DNA from: Apostichopus japonicus
Taxonomy: Eukaryota > Echinodermata > Holothuroidea > Aspidochirotida > Stichopodidae
Reading direction: 5' to 3'
Assembly: GCF_037975245.1 (NCBI RefSeq)
Contig: NC_092571.1
Span: forward strand, 419,501-483,500
DNA length: 64,000 nucleotides
Positions 10,418 through 23,386 of this stretch are shown here, piece by piece; within the stretch, counting starts at the first letter, position 1; every line of letters starts with the position of its first letter. The notes under the pieces were generated by a model. The model worked only from the letters and a program-made list of their open reading frames with translations. It was not told the origin of the DNA and ran no database searches. A program made the position numbers and the translations under genes.

Positions 10418-13114
10418 CTAAAAAAAAAGGAAAATAGCATTCAGAACCATACACAATCATACCAACAACATTCTTGTACAGAACAGAATGCTGTATCAAA
10501 TTTTGCAAATACTTTTGATACTGGACAGTGAAGCTTTTTTAATTTCAATGATTTAAATTGCATGATTTTGGCTTTTCTTGATTTAAAACTATTACTGCTC
10601 ACACTTTTCAGCACAAAGCTCGGTGGCTGTTTATTGCTCCCGTTAGTCTAAACTCTTCGATCTTTTCCGTATCGATCTTTTTACATTTAATGTTGAATTT
10701 TCAGGGCACAGTCCTGACAAACGATATTTTCCAATGATACTGTACTCTTCATCGGTATCCAGCTTAGGAGAAGTCATCTTGTAATATCAGATCGGGCTAA
10801 GTAAGTTAACGGTCTCAACTCCTAATGCTTAACCGAGGCCAGAACAGTGCGTGCAAATATGCAACTACTAAGAATTTTGTGTGCCTGCGTGTTACACATT
10901 GAAATGTATTGCTTAGTATTAACAAGCATGGCCTGTGTTTAATAAATTTATGTCTTGTTGATCACTTTTCTTTGTTTCGAACTTGGAACCTATTAAGAGT
11001 TTATATATCTTTTTTAGTAAGGTTATCAATTAATAACATGTTTGTTTACTCATTATTATTGCCTTTAAATGAACAATATATGTTTTATTACTAAGTATTA
11101 GGTTATATTAGGTAAAGCATTGGTGGTGATGTCTGAAACAAGATCTATTTGGATAGGTGATGTTCGGAACAAGAGTCATGACAAAAAAATCTGAGAGGAC
11201 ATTACCCAAAACTGTCAGCTTTTGGTTAATATATATATGCTTATGTTGTGGTTTGATTTTATGGTATTTTGTTTCAATTACTTTCAATTTTGCTCTTTAA
11301 AGAGAAAACTGTAATTCAGGAAAAATTGTGATTTTTCTCACGATACTCTAATTTTTCTTTGATAACATCATCAATATCATTGAAAACTTGTCTGATTATA
11401 GTAAATTTTATGTTAATAAAGGAACTAACGACAGAATTCCCAAAATGTAGCAGTAATGGAGTGGCACCACCATTAAGAAAAGAACCACTTTTGGAAAATT
11501 TATAGATTGTCACACTTTTCTACCATCTTGAATATAATTTCCGGAATAGTTTAAGGTCTGGTCAATTCTAATTCATAATTGCAGATATTAATTATGTTTT
11601 TTTTTATTTAGAATAGAAGTTCTGTACTGTAATTTGAAAATTTGCTACCTTTGGCAACCGTGAAACATGAACAGACCCAATTTCCAAAAACGCTGATGTC
11701 AAACTCAAAGGTATAACAAACTTTTGTAAAATTTTGAAGACTTGCAGTGAGAGTTGTACAGTAAACCGCGAGAGTTGGCAGGCCTGCAAAACCCTACAGT
11801 AGCAATAGTCATCGACTTTTGTTGTAAACGATTTTTGCTGATGTACTGCATGAGCCTAGTCTAAGTCTTAACCCTATTGTTTTAAACTCTAGCCAGTGGC
11901 AGTAGGCCAAATTGTATTGGCCTAATGGAATTTTTGGCTGAAACTGTAACTGTGTAAGGCCTAGCTAATTTAGAACTAGCCGTATGGCTGATAAGTCTGT
12001 TATCAAATCTTCAATCAAAGCGTTGTTGCATAGCATGCTAGGTGCTTACCCTAGGAGTATCTTAGGCTAAGCCATTACAATCTTCCATATACTTATTGCA
12101 ATACCACCTGACTCCCCTGTCATTGGCCAAAAAAGGGGATATTGAATATCTACCCCATTTGGTAATGCTAGGCATACTTAATGCTCCTCTGCACAAATTC
12201 ATGATTAATTAAGCACACAGAGTATTTTTTCATAGGGCAAGCCAAACATGTCTTCATGCACAGGAAAGTAGTGCTGGCCATTATGTTTACAACCATACAT
12301 GTTGACTGGTGAATTAATTAGGTGAGCTCAAGGATGAATCCTAGTGGCAGTATTGGGGGTAGTTTATGCTATCAAGTAACAAGTTCTTAATGCTCGAGTG
12401 AATTTGAGGACTGTTTATCTATAGACAGTCTTGGCCTTCATGCATAGCATTAGACCTAGTATGTATTGCTATGCCCATAGTAGTAGTAGGCTACTTCTTA
12501 TGGCCATATTCAACTTCAATTCCTATGATCGAGATACACAGCATATAGGTCCATTAGGCCTAACTCAGTCCAGCTACAGTCAGGGTTGCACTGGCATAAC
12601 TAGGTCTAGGCTAGGCTTGTTATAACTCAGTCGTAGGCCTAGACTAAGCAAGGCACAGGCCTAAGCTTGTTTGCTTTGATCTCAAATAAGTAGTAAGCCA
12701 AGCCTAAAATGGAACTGAACAGGAAATCCTGGACTTTATGACCAAAACATGCCGATCTACTCTTACTGTCGTAATACTAGTTGTTGAAGCCTAGCCTAGT
12801 ACCGAGTAGTAGTACTAGTAGTGCCTATGGCCCTATGCCTATCCCCACCTCACACAGCTTGGTAGGCCTCTAGACCGTCATGCAATTGAAATTTTGTCTC
12901 CCAAATCTTTCGTCTTTGTACTTTGGTAGGCAAACCAAAAAAAACGAACTCTATCTCCATTATGCTGGCTACATTAGGCCGCACAGCAAGGCAAGATATT
13001 TTCTTTAAAACAATACAAAACCATTTTTAGCCTAGCCTACACACGTTTTATACAAAATATGTGTTTGTATGCCAGTGTCGTCTGCACATTGCAAAAACTT
13101 AAAAGTTTTTGATT
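10418..13114. other. Non-coding stretch, partly rich in TAGGCCTA words
   Basis: No supported gene. Between about 11,860 and 12,860 the sequence repeatedly uses TAGGCCTA, GGCCTAAGC and CTAGGCTAG words, a local compositional bias seen in some invertebrate genomes. The remainder is plain AT-rich sequence with short uninformative frames. Confidence 0.5.
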
Positions 13115-13312
13115 TAGGGTGGCATACTCCTATTAGAGTCTATATCAATCCGCTCGATTGTTCTCCTATCTCAGGAAAAGTGCCAAAAAGCAGCGGGAGA
13201 ACATCTTTTGTGACCTGTTATCAATCATAATCTAGATTTTTGTGGCTTGCATGTTGAAGAGCATGAATGGAAGTACATATGGTGAGAAAATTGGGTCAAT
13301 TGAGGCAATTTT
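13115..13312. repeat. Copy 1 of a ~200-bp direct repeat
   Basis: This stretch, starting near GGTGGCATACTCCTATTAGA, recurs at about 13,993-14,202 with many substitutions and small indels. Shared blocks include CATACTCCTATTAGA, AAAAAGCAGC, GGCTTGCATGTTGAAGAGC and ATTGGGTCAATT. The two copies lie either side of the MITE. Confidence 0.75.
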
Positions 13313-13521
13313 AGACCTTTAGGCCTCCCGGGAGCAGCGTAGGAAATTTGTTTACCACTGAGTGAAGAGGTTTGTTTACAAGTGACGAAAACTTCCGGCT
13401 CGGATAGCAAAAAATCTACACGGTCATGGTACGGAAAATTGATGGTGCCATGAAAGGCCAACTTGTCAGCTATCCGGTGATGGGTAGCGTTTAGCTAGTG
13501 AAAACTTCTATCTAGACTTAA

Positions 13522-13924
13522 GGCCCGGTCACACTATACCGATATTTTATCGGAATACTATCCGATTTTCCCAGAGGAATCGAAACAGACAGTTTTTCGT
13601 TCGGGTCTTCTAGCCACAGTGATAAAGGACCTGATTTGCTATCTGTTGAGCCATTCCGATGTGGAATAGCCCTCTCCTAACTTTTGATATTGACTCCGTT
13701 TCCTTTTATCGGTTAGCTATCCGATTTCTCTTCCGATTTTTATCGCTTTTCGATGTGACGTCACTTCAGAATGTAGTCAGTTCTAGAACCCCTCAGATTT
13801 GAAGTAGGTATTCGAATATTCTACTGCATTCATTACATTCACTACCACAAACCTCACTCTTCGGCCTTAAATCGGAAAAATCGGACCGTATTTCGATAAA
13901 ATATCGCTGTAGTGTGACCGGGCC
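13522..13924. mobile_element. MITE with terminal inverted repeats and TTAA flanks
   Basis: The left end GGCCCGGTCACACTA (from 13522) is matched in inverse orientation by TAGTGTGACCGGGCC at 13910-13924. The inverted similarity continues inward through CGATATTTTATCG to give imperfect arms of more than 35 bp. Both ends are bordered by TTAA (13518-13521 and 13925-13928), the target duplication of piggyBac-type transposition. The 403-bp body has no open frame for a transposase, so it would depend on one in trans. Assignment to piggyBac rests only on TTAA. Confidence 0.75.
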
Positions 13925-13992
13925 TTAAGAGACCACATTACTTTTGTGATTTAGTGTGTAAGTCAATGGGGCTTTTAATGGGCGTATGCTAC

Positions 13993-14202
13993 CTTAGGGT
14001 GCAGATGGCATACTCCTATTAGAATCAATATCTATCCGCCCGATTGTTATTCAATCTCAGGAAAAGTTCCAAAAAGCAGCAGGAGAACATCTCTTTTTGA
14101 CCCGTTATCAATCATGATCTGGGTTTTTCTGTGGCTTGCATGTTGAAGAGCATAAATGAACATACATATTGAGCAAAAATTGGGTCAATTTAAAGGCATT
14201 GA
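13993..14202. repeat. Copy 2 of a ~200-bp direct repeat
   Basis: Diverged second copy of the segment at 13,115-13,312, same orientation, located 65 bp past the right MITE border. Similarity fades near the ATTGGGTCAATTTAAAGG stretch. Confidence 0.75.
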
Positions 14203-14572
14203 AGAGTCGCCCCAAACCGCGTGCGGCCATCTGAAACAGTTAACTTTCCGTGGCTTGCAAGTGACGATTTGTTCGTGTCGCTACAAAATGCAGACAGTAC
14301 AGTAATGAAATGTGTTAACGTGTTATATAAGATGTCCAGCGCTGTATTGTCTGTACGCTATGCTGTAGGTATTGACCGCAGCTGTATGTACTGACTGTAC
14401 ACTAGTGTCTAATTACCGATGGTAGCAAGCTGTGTGTATTTTCTGGGATCGATGGTGGTGTCTAACACTTTTGTTACATCTCATTCGAAACTAGGTCATG
14501 TTACCGGCATTATACGTTTCTTTTTGCGCGAGTCTTCACACCCTTTAAGTCCCCTCTAGGCCAAGAGAGGAG

Positions 14573-14815
14573 ATGCTTATCCAACCAATTTTACATAACT
14601 CTCTCTTACGCGAAGAGAACGGTGAAACTGTTTTTAACAGTATTTTTATTGATGAGGATATTATTATGGTTGGCGACCTTATATATGAGGTCATCCCAAC
14701 ACAAATGCCATCAGAAACCGTTCATGAATGTATAACACTTACTATTCCCGAAAATCCCATTTCCTTGAATGAAGTACAGACGATTATTTCTATGGTAATG
14801 AATGTATTACACTAG
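14573..14815 (+). CDS. Hypothetical 80-residue ORF
   Basis: An ATG-to-TAG frame of 80 codons with an upstream in-frame stop shortly before the ATG, so the start is fixed if the frame is used. The product is acidic, with the run ENGETVFNSIFIDEDIIMVG, no signal peptide and no membrane segment. Amino-acid composition looks more protein-like than most frames in the region, but no family is recognised and no neighbouring gene supports it. Chance remains likely. Confidence 0.2.
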   Translation: MLIQPILHNSLLREENGETVFNSIFIDEDIIMVGDLIYEVIPTQMPSETVHECITLTIPENPISLNEVQTIISMVMNVLH

Positions 14816-14938
14816 AACTGGTTGACAGAGATCTATTCATCCGACAGAGTGGTATCTAGACAATCCGACTTACACAGGCGCGTATCCAGGGGCGTTGAGG
14901 TGCTCGCTCCCCTGGGAGGAAATAGATGAGAGAAATTT

Positions 14939-15038
14939 AGAAAGAAGGAAAAAGGGAAAAAGAGGGGGAAGAGGAGGAAGGAGAGCAAGGAAGGGAAAAG
15001 AAAAAGAGGAAAGAGAGAAAAGGGAGAAAAGGAGGGAG
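14939..15038. repeat. Polypurine tract (~100 bp)
   Basis: The plus strand consists of A and G only, apart from one C at 14986. Such mirror-prone purine tracts can form triplex DNA. Apparent frames through it encode low-complexity Ser/Phe or Lys/Glu runs and are not genes. Confidence 0.9.
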
Positions 15039-15228
15039 TACAAGACTTGAAAAACGCCAAGACACCGGGAAGAGAAAGAGGAACAGTGACATAATTACAG
15101 CGCTGATCCCTATAATATACACAAGGTAGCCAGTGACGGATCGAGGATTTCGGAAGGGGCGTGCGTCTCACCCTACCCCTTACACCAACAACTCCTTTTT
15201 TGACGTTTCCATTTTCCCTCTCTCACTA

Positions 15229-15840
<612 letters not shown>

Positions 15841-16041
15841 TTTTTTTCAAAAATTTCAAAAAATATATATATATATATATTCTATTACTGACATTATTAA
15901 AAATAAATTATCGTGTAGGTCATTTAGCAAATGTTATATTAAAGAAACAATTGCATCATATTAATTAAAATATCATATAATTGATTTATTGTCGAAACGT
16001 TAAATTTGATCTTTAATTTTTTCTTCTCTTTTCTTTCTTCA

Positions 16042-16144
16042 GGGAGTCTTCTACATTGTTAAGCTATTGTATGATTTATAGAAGACTTCCTTTCACCTTG
16101 TATATTTGCACGTGAAAAAACAAAATAAATCAAATCAAATCAAA
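16042..16144 (+). mobile_element. 3' end of a related LINE (plus strand)
   Basis: A 12-bp stem (16042-16053 with 16079-16090, one G-T wobble) uses the GGGAGTCTTCT/AGAAGACTTCC arms also present in the minus-strand fragment. It is followed by a similar TTCACcTTGTAtaTTT-GTGAAAAAAC block and a CAAAT-repeat tail. This is the 3' terminus of a second copy of the same family in opposite orientation. TTTCAAAAATTTC blocks at about 15,846 and 16,210 may be flanking duplications. Confidence 0.55.
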
Positions 16145-16660
16145 TATATATATTTCATATAATATTTCATTCATATAATATTTCATATAAAATTATATAT
16201 ATATATATATTTCAAAAATTTCCAAATATATATATATGGTCTATCATAACGCGTGTGTGCGTATGGACGCCTTAAACAATTGTACAAGTGTGCTATGAAA
16301 CCAACTACTATGGACGCACCCATCACTTCTTGAGATTGTTCCCATCTGCATGAAAACGCGCGCCCCACAACCCTACGCCCCACCCGGCCTCTAATCGCTA
16401 CCCGATGAGTTACGAAACTTAATTAGAGACCTCCCCCCCCCCCCCAGTACCAAAACCTTGACAAAATCCGACAACACACAACTTAATCGATAAAAGGTGA
16501 TCGGGTTGTGTATGAGTCACGTCTAGAGGTCGTCCTCTGACCTACATGGAGTGTGACCACTCCCGATTTTGCTATTTCCAAGAACAGGGTCCAAAAATTC
16601 CCAAGAAATCCCAAGGACACTGTACTTTATGGATATATAGTAATATCTAGCGATATCTAG
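16145..16660. other. Unique sequence between LINE fragments and the satellite
   Basis: No gene is supported. It contains short TA runs (16,193-16,236) and a 13-base C run at 16,433-16,445. The right end (about 16,600-16,660) grades into the first diverged satellite monomer. Confidence 0.5.
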
Positions 16661-17011
16661 GTATGGATTTTTGAATCCTGGGATCGAGACCAGGCCGCCG
16701 CAGTTTGCTTTTGCCGCGATCTTATACGGTATCGGGAACTTTAAGTATTAGAAACGAACATAGATTTATATCAACTGCTGTCGTGGCGCGGTTGGTTGTG
16801 CTCTGTACCTCGAGAGCGTGACGTATTTTGGATCGCGGGCTCGAGACCAGGCCAGCGTAGTTTGCTTTTGCCGCGATCTAATACTATCTCTGGAACTTTA
16901 AGTATTAGAAACGAACATCTGCTGTCGTGGCGCGGTTGGTTGTGCTCTGTACCTCGAGAGCGTGACGTATTTTGGATCGCGGGCTCGAGACCAGGTGGGG
17001 GCAGTTTGCTT

Positions 17012-20000
17012 TTGACGCGATCTTATACGGTCTCTTGAACTTTAAGTATTAGAAACGAACATAGATTTCTATCAACTGCTGTCGTGGCGCGGTTGGTTGT
17101 GCTCTGTACCTCGAGAGCGTGACGTATTTTGGATCGCGGGCTCGAGACCAGGTGGGGGCAGTTTGCTTTTGCCGCGATCTTATACGGTCTCTGGACCTTT
17201 AAGTATTAGAAACGAACATAGATTTATATCAACTGCTGTCGTGGCGCGGTTGGTTGTGCTCTGTACCTCGAGAGCGTGACGTATTTTGGATCGCGGGCTC
17301 GAGACCAGGTGGGGGCAGTTTGCTTTTGCCGCGATCTTATACGGCCCCTGGAACTTTAAGTATTAGAAACGAACATAGATTTATATCAACTGCTGTCGTG
17401 GCGCGGTTGGTTGCTCTGTACCTCGAGAGCGGGACGTATTTTGGATCGCGGGCTCGAGACAAGGTGGGGGCAGTTTGCTTTTGCCGCGATCTCATACCGT
17501 CTCTGGAACTTTAAGTATTAGAAACGAACATAGATTTATATCAACTGCTGTCGTGGCGCGGTTGGTTGCTCTGTACCTCGAGAGCGTGACGTATTTTGGA
17601 TCGCGGGCTCGAGACCAGGTGGGGGCAGTTTGCTTTTGCCGCGATCTAATACGGTCTCTGGGAACTTTCAGTATTAGAAACGAACATAGATTTATATCAA
17701 CTGCTGTCGTGGCGCGGTTGGTTGCTCTGTACCTCGAGAGCGTGACGTATTTTGGATCGCGGGCTCGAGACCAGGTGGGGCAGTTTGCTTTTGCCGCGAT
17801 CTTATACGGTCTCTGGGAACTTTACGTATTAGAAACGAACATAGATTTATATCAACTGCTGTCGTGGCGCGGTTGGTTTCTCTGTACCTCGAGAGCGTGA
17901 CGTATTTTGGATCGCGGGCTCGAGACCAGGTGGGGGCAGTTTGCTTTTGCCGCGATCTTATACGGTCTCTGGAACTTTAAGTATTAGAAACGAACATAGA
18001 TTTATATCAACTGCTGTCGTGGCGCGGTTGGTTGCTCTGTACCTCGAGAGCGTGACGTATTTTGGATCGCGGGCTCGAGACCAGGTGGGGGCAGTTTGCT
18101 TTTGCCGCGATCTTGTACGGTCTCTGGAACTTTAAGTATTAGAAACGAACATAGATTTATATCAACTGCTGTCGTGGCGCGGTTGGTTGCTCTGTACCTC
18201 GAGAGCGTGAGGTATTTTGGATCGCGGGCTCGAGACCAGGTGGGGGCAGTTTGTTTTTTCCGCGATCTCATACGGTCTCTGGAACTTTAAGTATTAGAAA
18301 CGAACATAGATTTATATCAACTGCTGTCGTGGCGCGGTTGGTTGCTCTGTACCTCGAGAGCGTGACGTATTTTGGATCGCGGGCTCGAGACCAGGTGGGG
18401 GCAGTTTGCTTTTGCCGCGATCTTATACGGTCTCTGGGAACTTTAAGTATTAGAAACGAACATAGATCTATATCAACTGCTCTCGTGGCGCGGTTGGTTG
18501 CTCTGTACCTCGAGAGCGTGACGTATTTTGGATCGCGGGCTCGAGGCCAGGTGGGGGCAGTTTGCTTTTGCCGCGATCTTGTACGGTCTCTAGAACTTTA
18601 AGTATTAGAAACGAACATAGATTTATATCAACTGCTGTCGTGGCGCGGTTGGTTGCTCTGTACCTCGAGAGCGTGACGTATTTTGGATCGCGGGCTCGAG
18701 ACCAGGTGGGGGCAGTTTGCTTTTTCCGCGATCTCATACCGTCTCTGGAACTTTAAGTATTAGAAACGAACATAGATTTATATCAACTGCTGTCGTGGCG
18801 CGGTTGGTTGCTCTGAACCTCGAGAGCGTGACGTATTTTGGATCGCGGGCTCGAGACCAGGTGGGGGCAGTTAGTTTTTCCGCGATCTTATACGGTCTCT
18901 GGGAACTTTAAGTATTAGAAACGAACATAGATTTATATCAACTGCTGTCGTGGCGCGGTTGGTTGCTCTGTACCTCGAGAGCGTGACGTATTTTGGATCG
19001 CGGGCTCGAGACCAGGTGGGGGCAGTTTGCTTTTGCCGCGATCTTGTACGGTCTCTGGAACTTTAAGTATTAGAAACGAACATAGATTTATATCAACTGC
19101 TGTCGTGGCGCGGTTGGTTGCTCTGTACCTCGAGAGCGTGACGTATTTTGGATCGCGGGCTCGAGACCAGGTGGGGGCAGTTAGCTTTTTCCGCGATCTT
19201 ATACGGTCTCTGGGAACTTTAAGTATTAGAAACGAACATAGATTCATATCAACTGCTGTCGTGGCGCGGTTGGTTGCTCTGTACCTCGAGAGCGTGACGT
19301 ATTTTGGATCGCGAGCTCGAGACCAGGTGGGGGCAGTTAGCTTTTTCCGCGATCTGGTACGGTCTCTGGGAACTTTAAGTATTAGAAACGAACATAGATT
19401 TATATCAACTGCTGTCGTGGCGCGGTTGGTTGCTCTGTACCTCGAGAGCGTGACGTATTTTGGATCGCGGGCTCGAGACCAGGTGGGGGCAGTTTGCTTT
19501 TGCCGCGATCTTATACGGCCCCTGGAACTTTAAGTATTAGAAACGAACATAGATTTATATCAACTGCTGTCGTGGCGCGGTTGGTTGCTCTGTACCTCGA
19601 GAGCGTGACGTATTTTGGATCGCGGGCTCGAGACCAGGTGGGGGCAGTTTGCTTTTTCCGCGATCTCATACCGTCTCTGGAACTTTAAGTATTAGAAACG
19701 AACATAGATTTATATCAACTGCTGTCGTGGCGCGGTTGGTTGCTCTGTACCTCGAGAGCGTGACGTATTTTGGATCGCGGGCTCGAGACCAGGTGGGGGC
19801 AGTTAGTTTTTTCCGCGGTCTGGTACGGTCTCTGGGAACTTTAAGTATTAGAAACGAACATAGATTTATATCAACTGCTGTCGTGGCGCGGTTGGTTGCT
19901 CTGTACCTCGAGAGCGTGACGTATTTTGGATCGCGGGCTCGAGACCAGGTGGGGGCAGTTTGCTTTTGCCGCGATCTTGTACGGTCTCTGGAACTTTAAG

Positions 20001-23000
20001 TATTAGAAACGAACATAGATTTATATCAACTGCTGTCGTGGCGCGGTTGGTTGCTCTGTACCTCGAGAGCGTGACGTATTTTGGATCGCGGGCTCGAGAC
20101 CAGGTGGGGGCAGTTTGCTTTTGACGCGATCTTATACGGTCTCTTGAACTTTAAGTATTAGAAACGAACATAGATTTCTATCAACTGCTCTCGTGGCGCG
20201 GTTGGTTGTGCTCTGTACCTCGAGAGCGTGACGTATTTTGGATCGCGGGCTCGAGACCAGGTGGGGGCAGTTTGCTTTTGCCGCGATCTTATACGGTCTC
20301 TGGACCTTTAAGTATTAGAAACGAACATAGATTTATATCAACTGCTGTCGTGGCGCGGTTGGTTGTGCTCTGTACCTCGAGAGCGTGACGTATTTTGGAT
20401 CGCGGGCTCGAGACCAGGTGGGGGCAGTTTGCTTTTGCCGCGATCTTATACGGTCTCTGGACCTTTAAGTATTAGAAACGAACATAGATTTATATCAACT
20501 GCTGTCGTGGCGCGGTTGGTTGTGCTCTGTACCTCGAGAGCGTGACGTATTTTGGATCGCGGGCTCGAGACCAGGTGGGGGCAGTTTGCTTTTGCCGCGA
20601 TCTTATACGGCCCCTGGAACTTTAAGTATTAGAAACGAACATAGATTTATATCAACTGCTGTCGTGGCGCGGTTGGTTGCTCTGTACCTCGAGAGCGGGA
20701 CGTATTTTGGATCGCGGGCTCGAGACAAGGTGGGGGCAGTTTGCTTTTGCCGCGATCTCATACCGTCTCTGGAACTTTAAGTATTAGAAACGAACATAGA
20801 TTTATATCAACTGCTGTCGTGGCGCGGTTGGTTGCTCTGTACCTCGAGAGCGTGACGTATTTTGGATCGCGGGCTCGAGACCAGGTGGGGGCAGTTTGCT
20901 TTTGCCGCGATCTAATACGGTCTCTGGGAACTTTCAGTATTAGAAACGAACATAGATTTATATCAACTGCTGTCGTGGCGCGGTTGGTTGCTCTGTACCT
21001 CGAGAGCGTGACGTATTTTGGATCGCGGGCTCGAGACCAGGTGGGGCAGTTTGCTTTTGCCGCGATCTTATACGGTCTCTGGGAACTTTACGTATTAGAA
21101 ACGAACATAGATTTATATCAACTGCTGTCGTGGCGCGGTTGGTTGCTCTGTACCTCGAGAGCGTGACGTATTTTGGATCGCGGGCTCGAGACCAGGTGGG
21201 GGCAGTTTGCTTTTGCCGCGATCTTATACGGTCTCTGGAACTTTAAGTATTAGAAACGAACATAAATTTATATCAACTGCTGTCGTGGCGCGGTTGGTTG
21301 CTCTGTACCTCGAGAGCGTGACGTATTTTGGATCGCGGGCTCGAGACCAGGTGGGGGCAGTTTGCTTTTGCCGCGATCTTGTACGGTCTCTGGAACTTTA
21401 AGTATTAGAAACGAACATAGATTTATATCAACTGCTGTCGTGGCGCGGTTGGTTGCTCTGTACCTCGAGAGCGTGAGGTATTTTGGATCGCGGGCTCGAG
21501 ACCAGGTGGGGGCAGTTTGTTTTTTCCGCGATCTCATACGGTCTCTGGAACTTTAAGTATTAGAAACGAACATAGATTTATATCAACTGCTGTCGTGGCG
21601 CGGTTGGTTGCTCTGTACCTCGAGAGCGTGACGTATTTTGGATCGCGGGCTCGAGACCAGGTGGGGGCAGTTTGCTTTTGCCGCGATCTTATACGGTCTC
21701 TGGGAACTTTAAGTATTAGAAACGAACATAGATCTATATCAACTGCTCTCGTGGCGCGGTTGGTTGCTCTGTACCTCGAGAGCGTGACGTATTTTGGATC
21801 GCGGGCTCGAGGCCAGGTGGGGGCAGTTTGCTTTTGCCGCGATCTTGTACGGTCTCTAGAACTTTAAGTATTAGAAACGAACATAGATTTATATCAACTG
21901 CTGTCGTGGCGCGGTTGGTTGCTCTGTACCTCGAGAGCGTGACGTATTTTGGATCGCGGGCTCGAGACCAGGTGGGGGCAGTTTGCTTTTTCCGCGATCT
22001 CATACCGTCTCTGGAACTTTAAGTATTAGAAACGAACATAGATTTATATCAACTGCTGTCGTGGCGCGGTTGGTTGCTCTGAACCTCGAGAGCGTGACGT
22101 ATTTTGGATCGCGGGCTCGAGACCAGGTGGGGGCAGTTAGTTTTTCCGCGATCTTATACGGTCTCTGGGAACTTTAAGTATTAGAAACGAACATAGATTT
22201 ATATCAACTGCTGTCGTGGCGCGGTTGGTTGCTCTGTACCTCGAGAGCGTGACGTATTTTGGATCGCGGGCTCGAGACCAGGTGGGGGCAGTTTGCTTTT
22301 GCCGCGATCTTGTACGGTCTCTGGAACTTTAAGTATTAGAAACGAACATAGATTTATATCAACTGCTGTCGTGGCGCGGTTGGTTGCTCTGTACCTCGAG
22401 AGCGTGACGTATTTTGGATCGCGGGCTCGAGACCAGGTGGGGGCAGTTAGCTTTTTCCGCGATCTTATACGGTCTCTGGGAACTTTAAGTATTAGAAACG
22501 AACATAGATTCATATCAACTGCTGTCGTGGCGCGGTTGGTTGCTCTGTACCTCGAGAGCGTGACGTATTTTGGATCGCAGGCTCGAGACCAGGTGGGGGC
22601 AGTAAGCTTTTTCCGCGATCTGGTACGGTCTCTGGGAACTTTAAGTATTAGAAACGAACATAGATTTATATCAACTGCTGTCGTGGCGCGGTTGGTTGCT
22701 CTGTACCTCGAGAGCGTGACGTATTTTGGATCGCGGGCTCGAGACCAGGTGGGGGCAGTTTGCTTTTGCCGCGATCTTATACGGCCCCTGGAACTTTAAG
22801 TATTAGAAACGAACATAGATTTATATCAACTGCTGTCGTGGCGCGGTTGGTTGCTCTGTACCTCGAGAGCGTGACGTATTTTGGATCGCGGGCTCGAGAC
22901 CAGGTGGGGGCAGTTTGCTTTTTCCGCGATCTCATACCGTCTCTGGAACTTTAAGTATTAGAAACGAACATAGATTTATATCAACTGCTGTCGTGGCGCG

Positions 23001-23386
23001 GTTGGTTGCTCTGTACCTCGAGAGCGTGACGTATTTTGGATCGCGGGCTCGAGACCAGGTGAGGGCAGTTAGTTTTTTCCGCGGTCTGGTACGGTCTCTG
23101 GGAACTTTAAGTATTAGAAACGAACATAGATTTATATCAACTGCTGTCGTGGCGCGGTTGGTTGCTCTGTACCTCGAGAGCGTGACGTATTTTGGATCGC
23201 GGGCTCGAGACCAGGTGGGGGCAGTTTGCTTTTGCCGCGATCTTGTACGGTCTCTGGAACTTTAAGTATTAGAAACGAACATAGATTTATATCAACTGCT
23301 GTCGTGGCGCGGTTGGTTGCTCTGTACCTCGAGAGCGTGACGTATTTTGGATCGCGGGCTCGAGACCAGGTGGGGGCAGTTAGCTT
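17012..23386 (+). repeat. Higher-order tandem duplication in the satellite (~3.1/3.27 kb)
   Basis: Variant monomers recur in the same order at an offset of 3,266 bp (about 21 monomers). Marker variants such as TTTGACGCG with CTCTTGAAC (17,011 and 20,120) define the block start. Copy 2 holds one extra 157-bp monomer (CTGGACC type), giving an offset of 3,109 before it and 3,266 after it. A further 933-bp (six-monomer) partial copy follows from about 23,226. Confidence 0.85.

Noticed and set aside
14833-15171. Open frames over the polypurine tract
   Set aside because: Low-complexity Ser/Phe/Pro output of a purine-only strand, without domain or codon-usage support.
14881-15175. Possible terminal inverted repeats (GCGTATCCAGG and GTGACGGATCGAGG)
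   Set aside because: The two words are in the same orientation, not inverted, and do not delimit an element.
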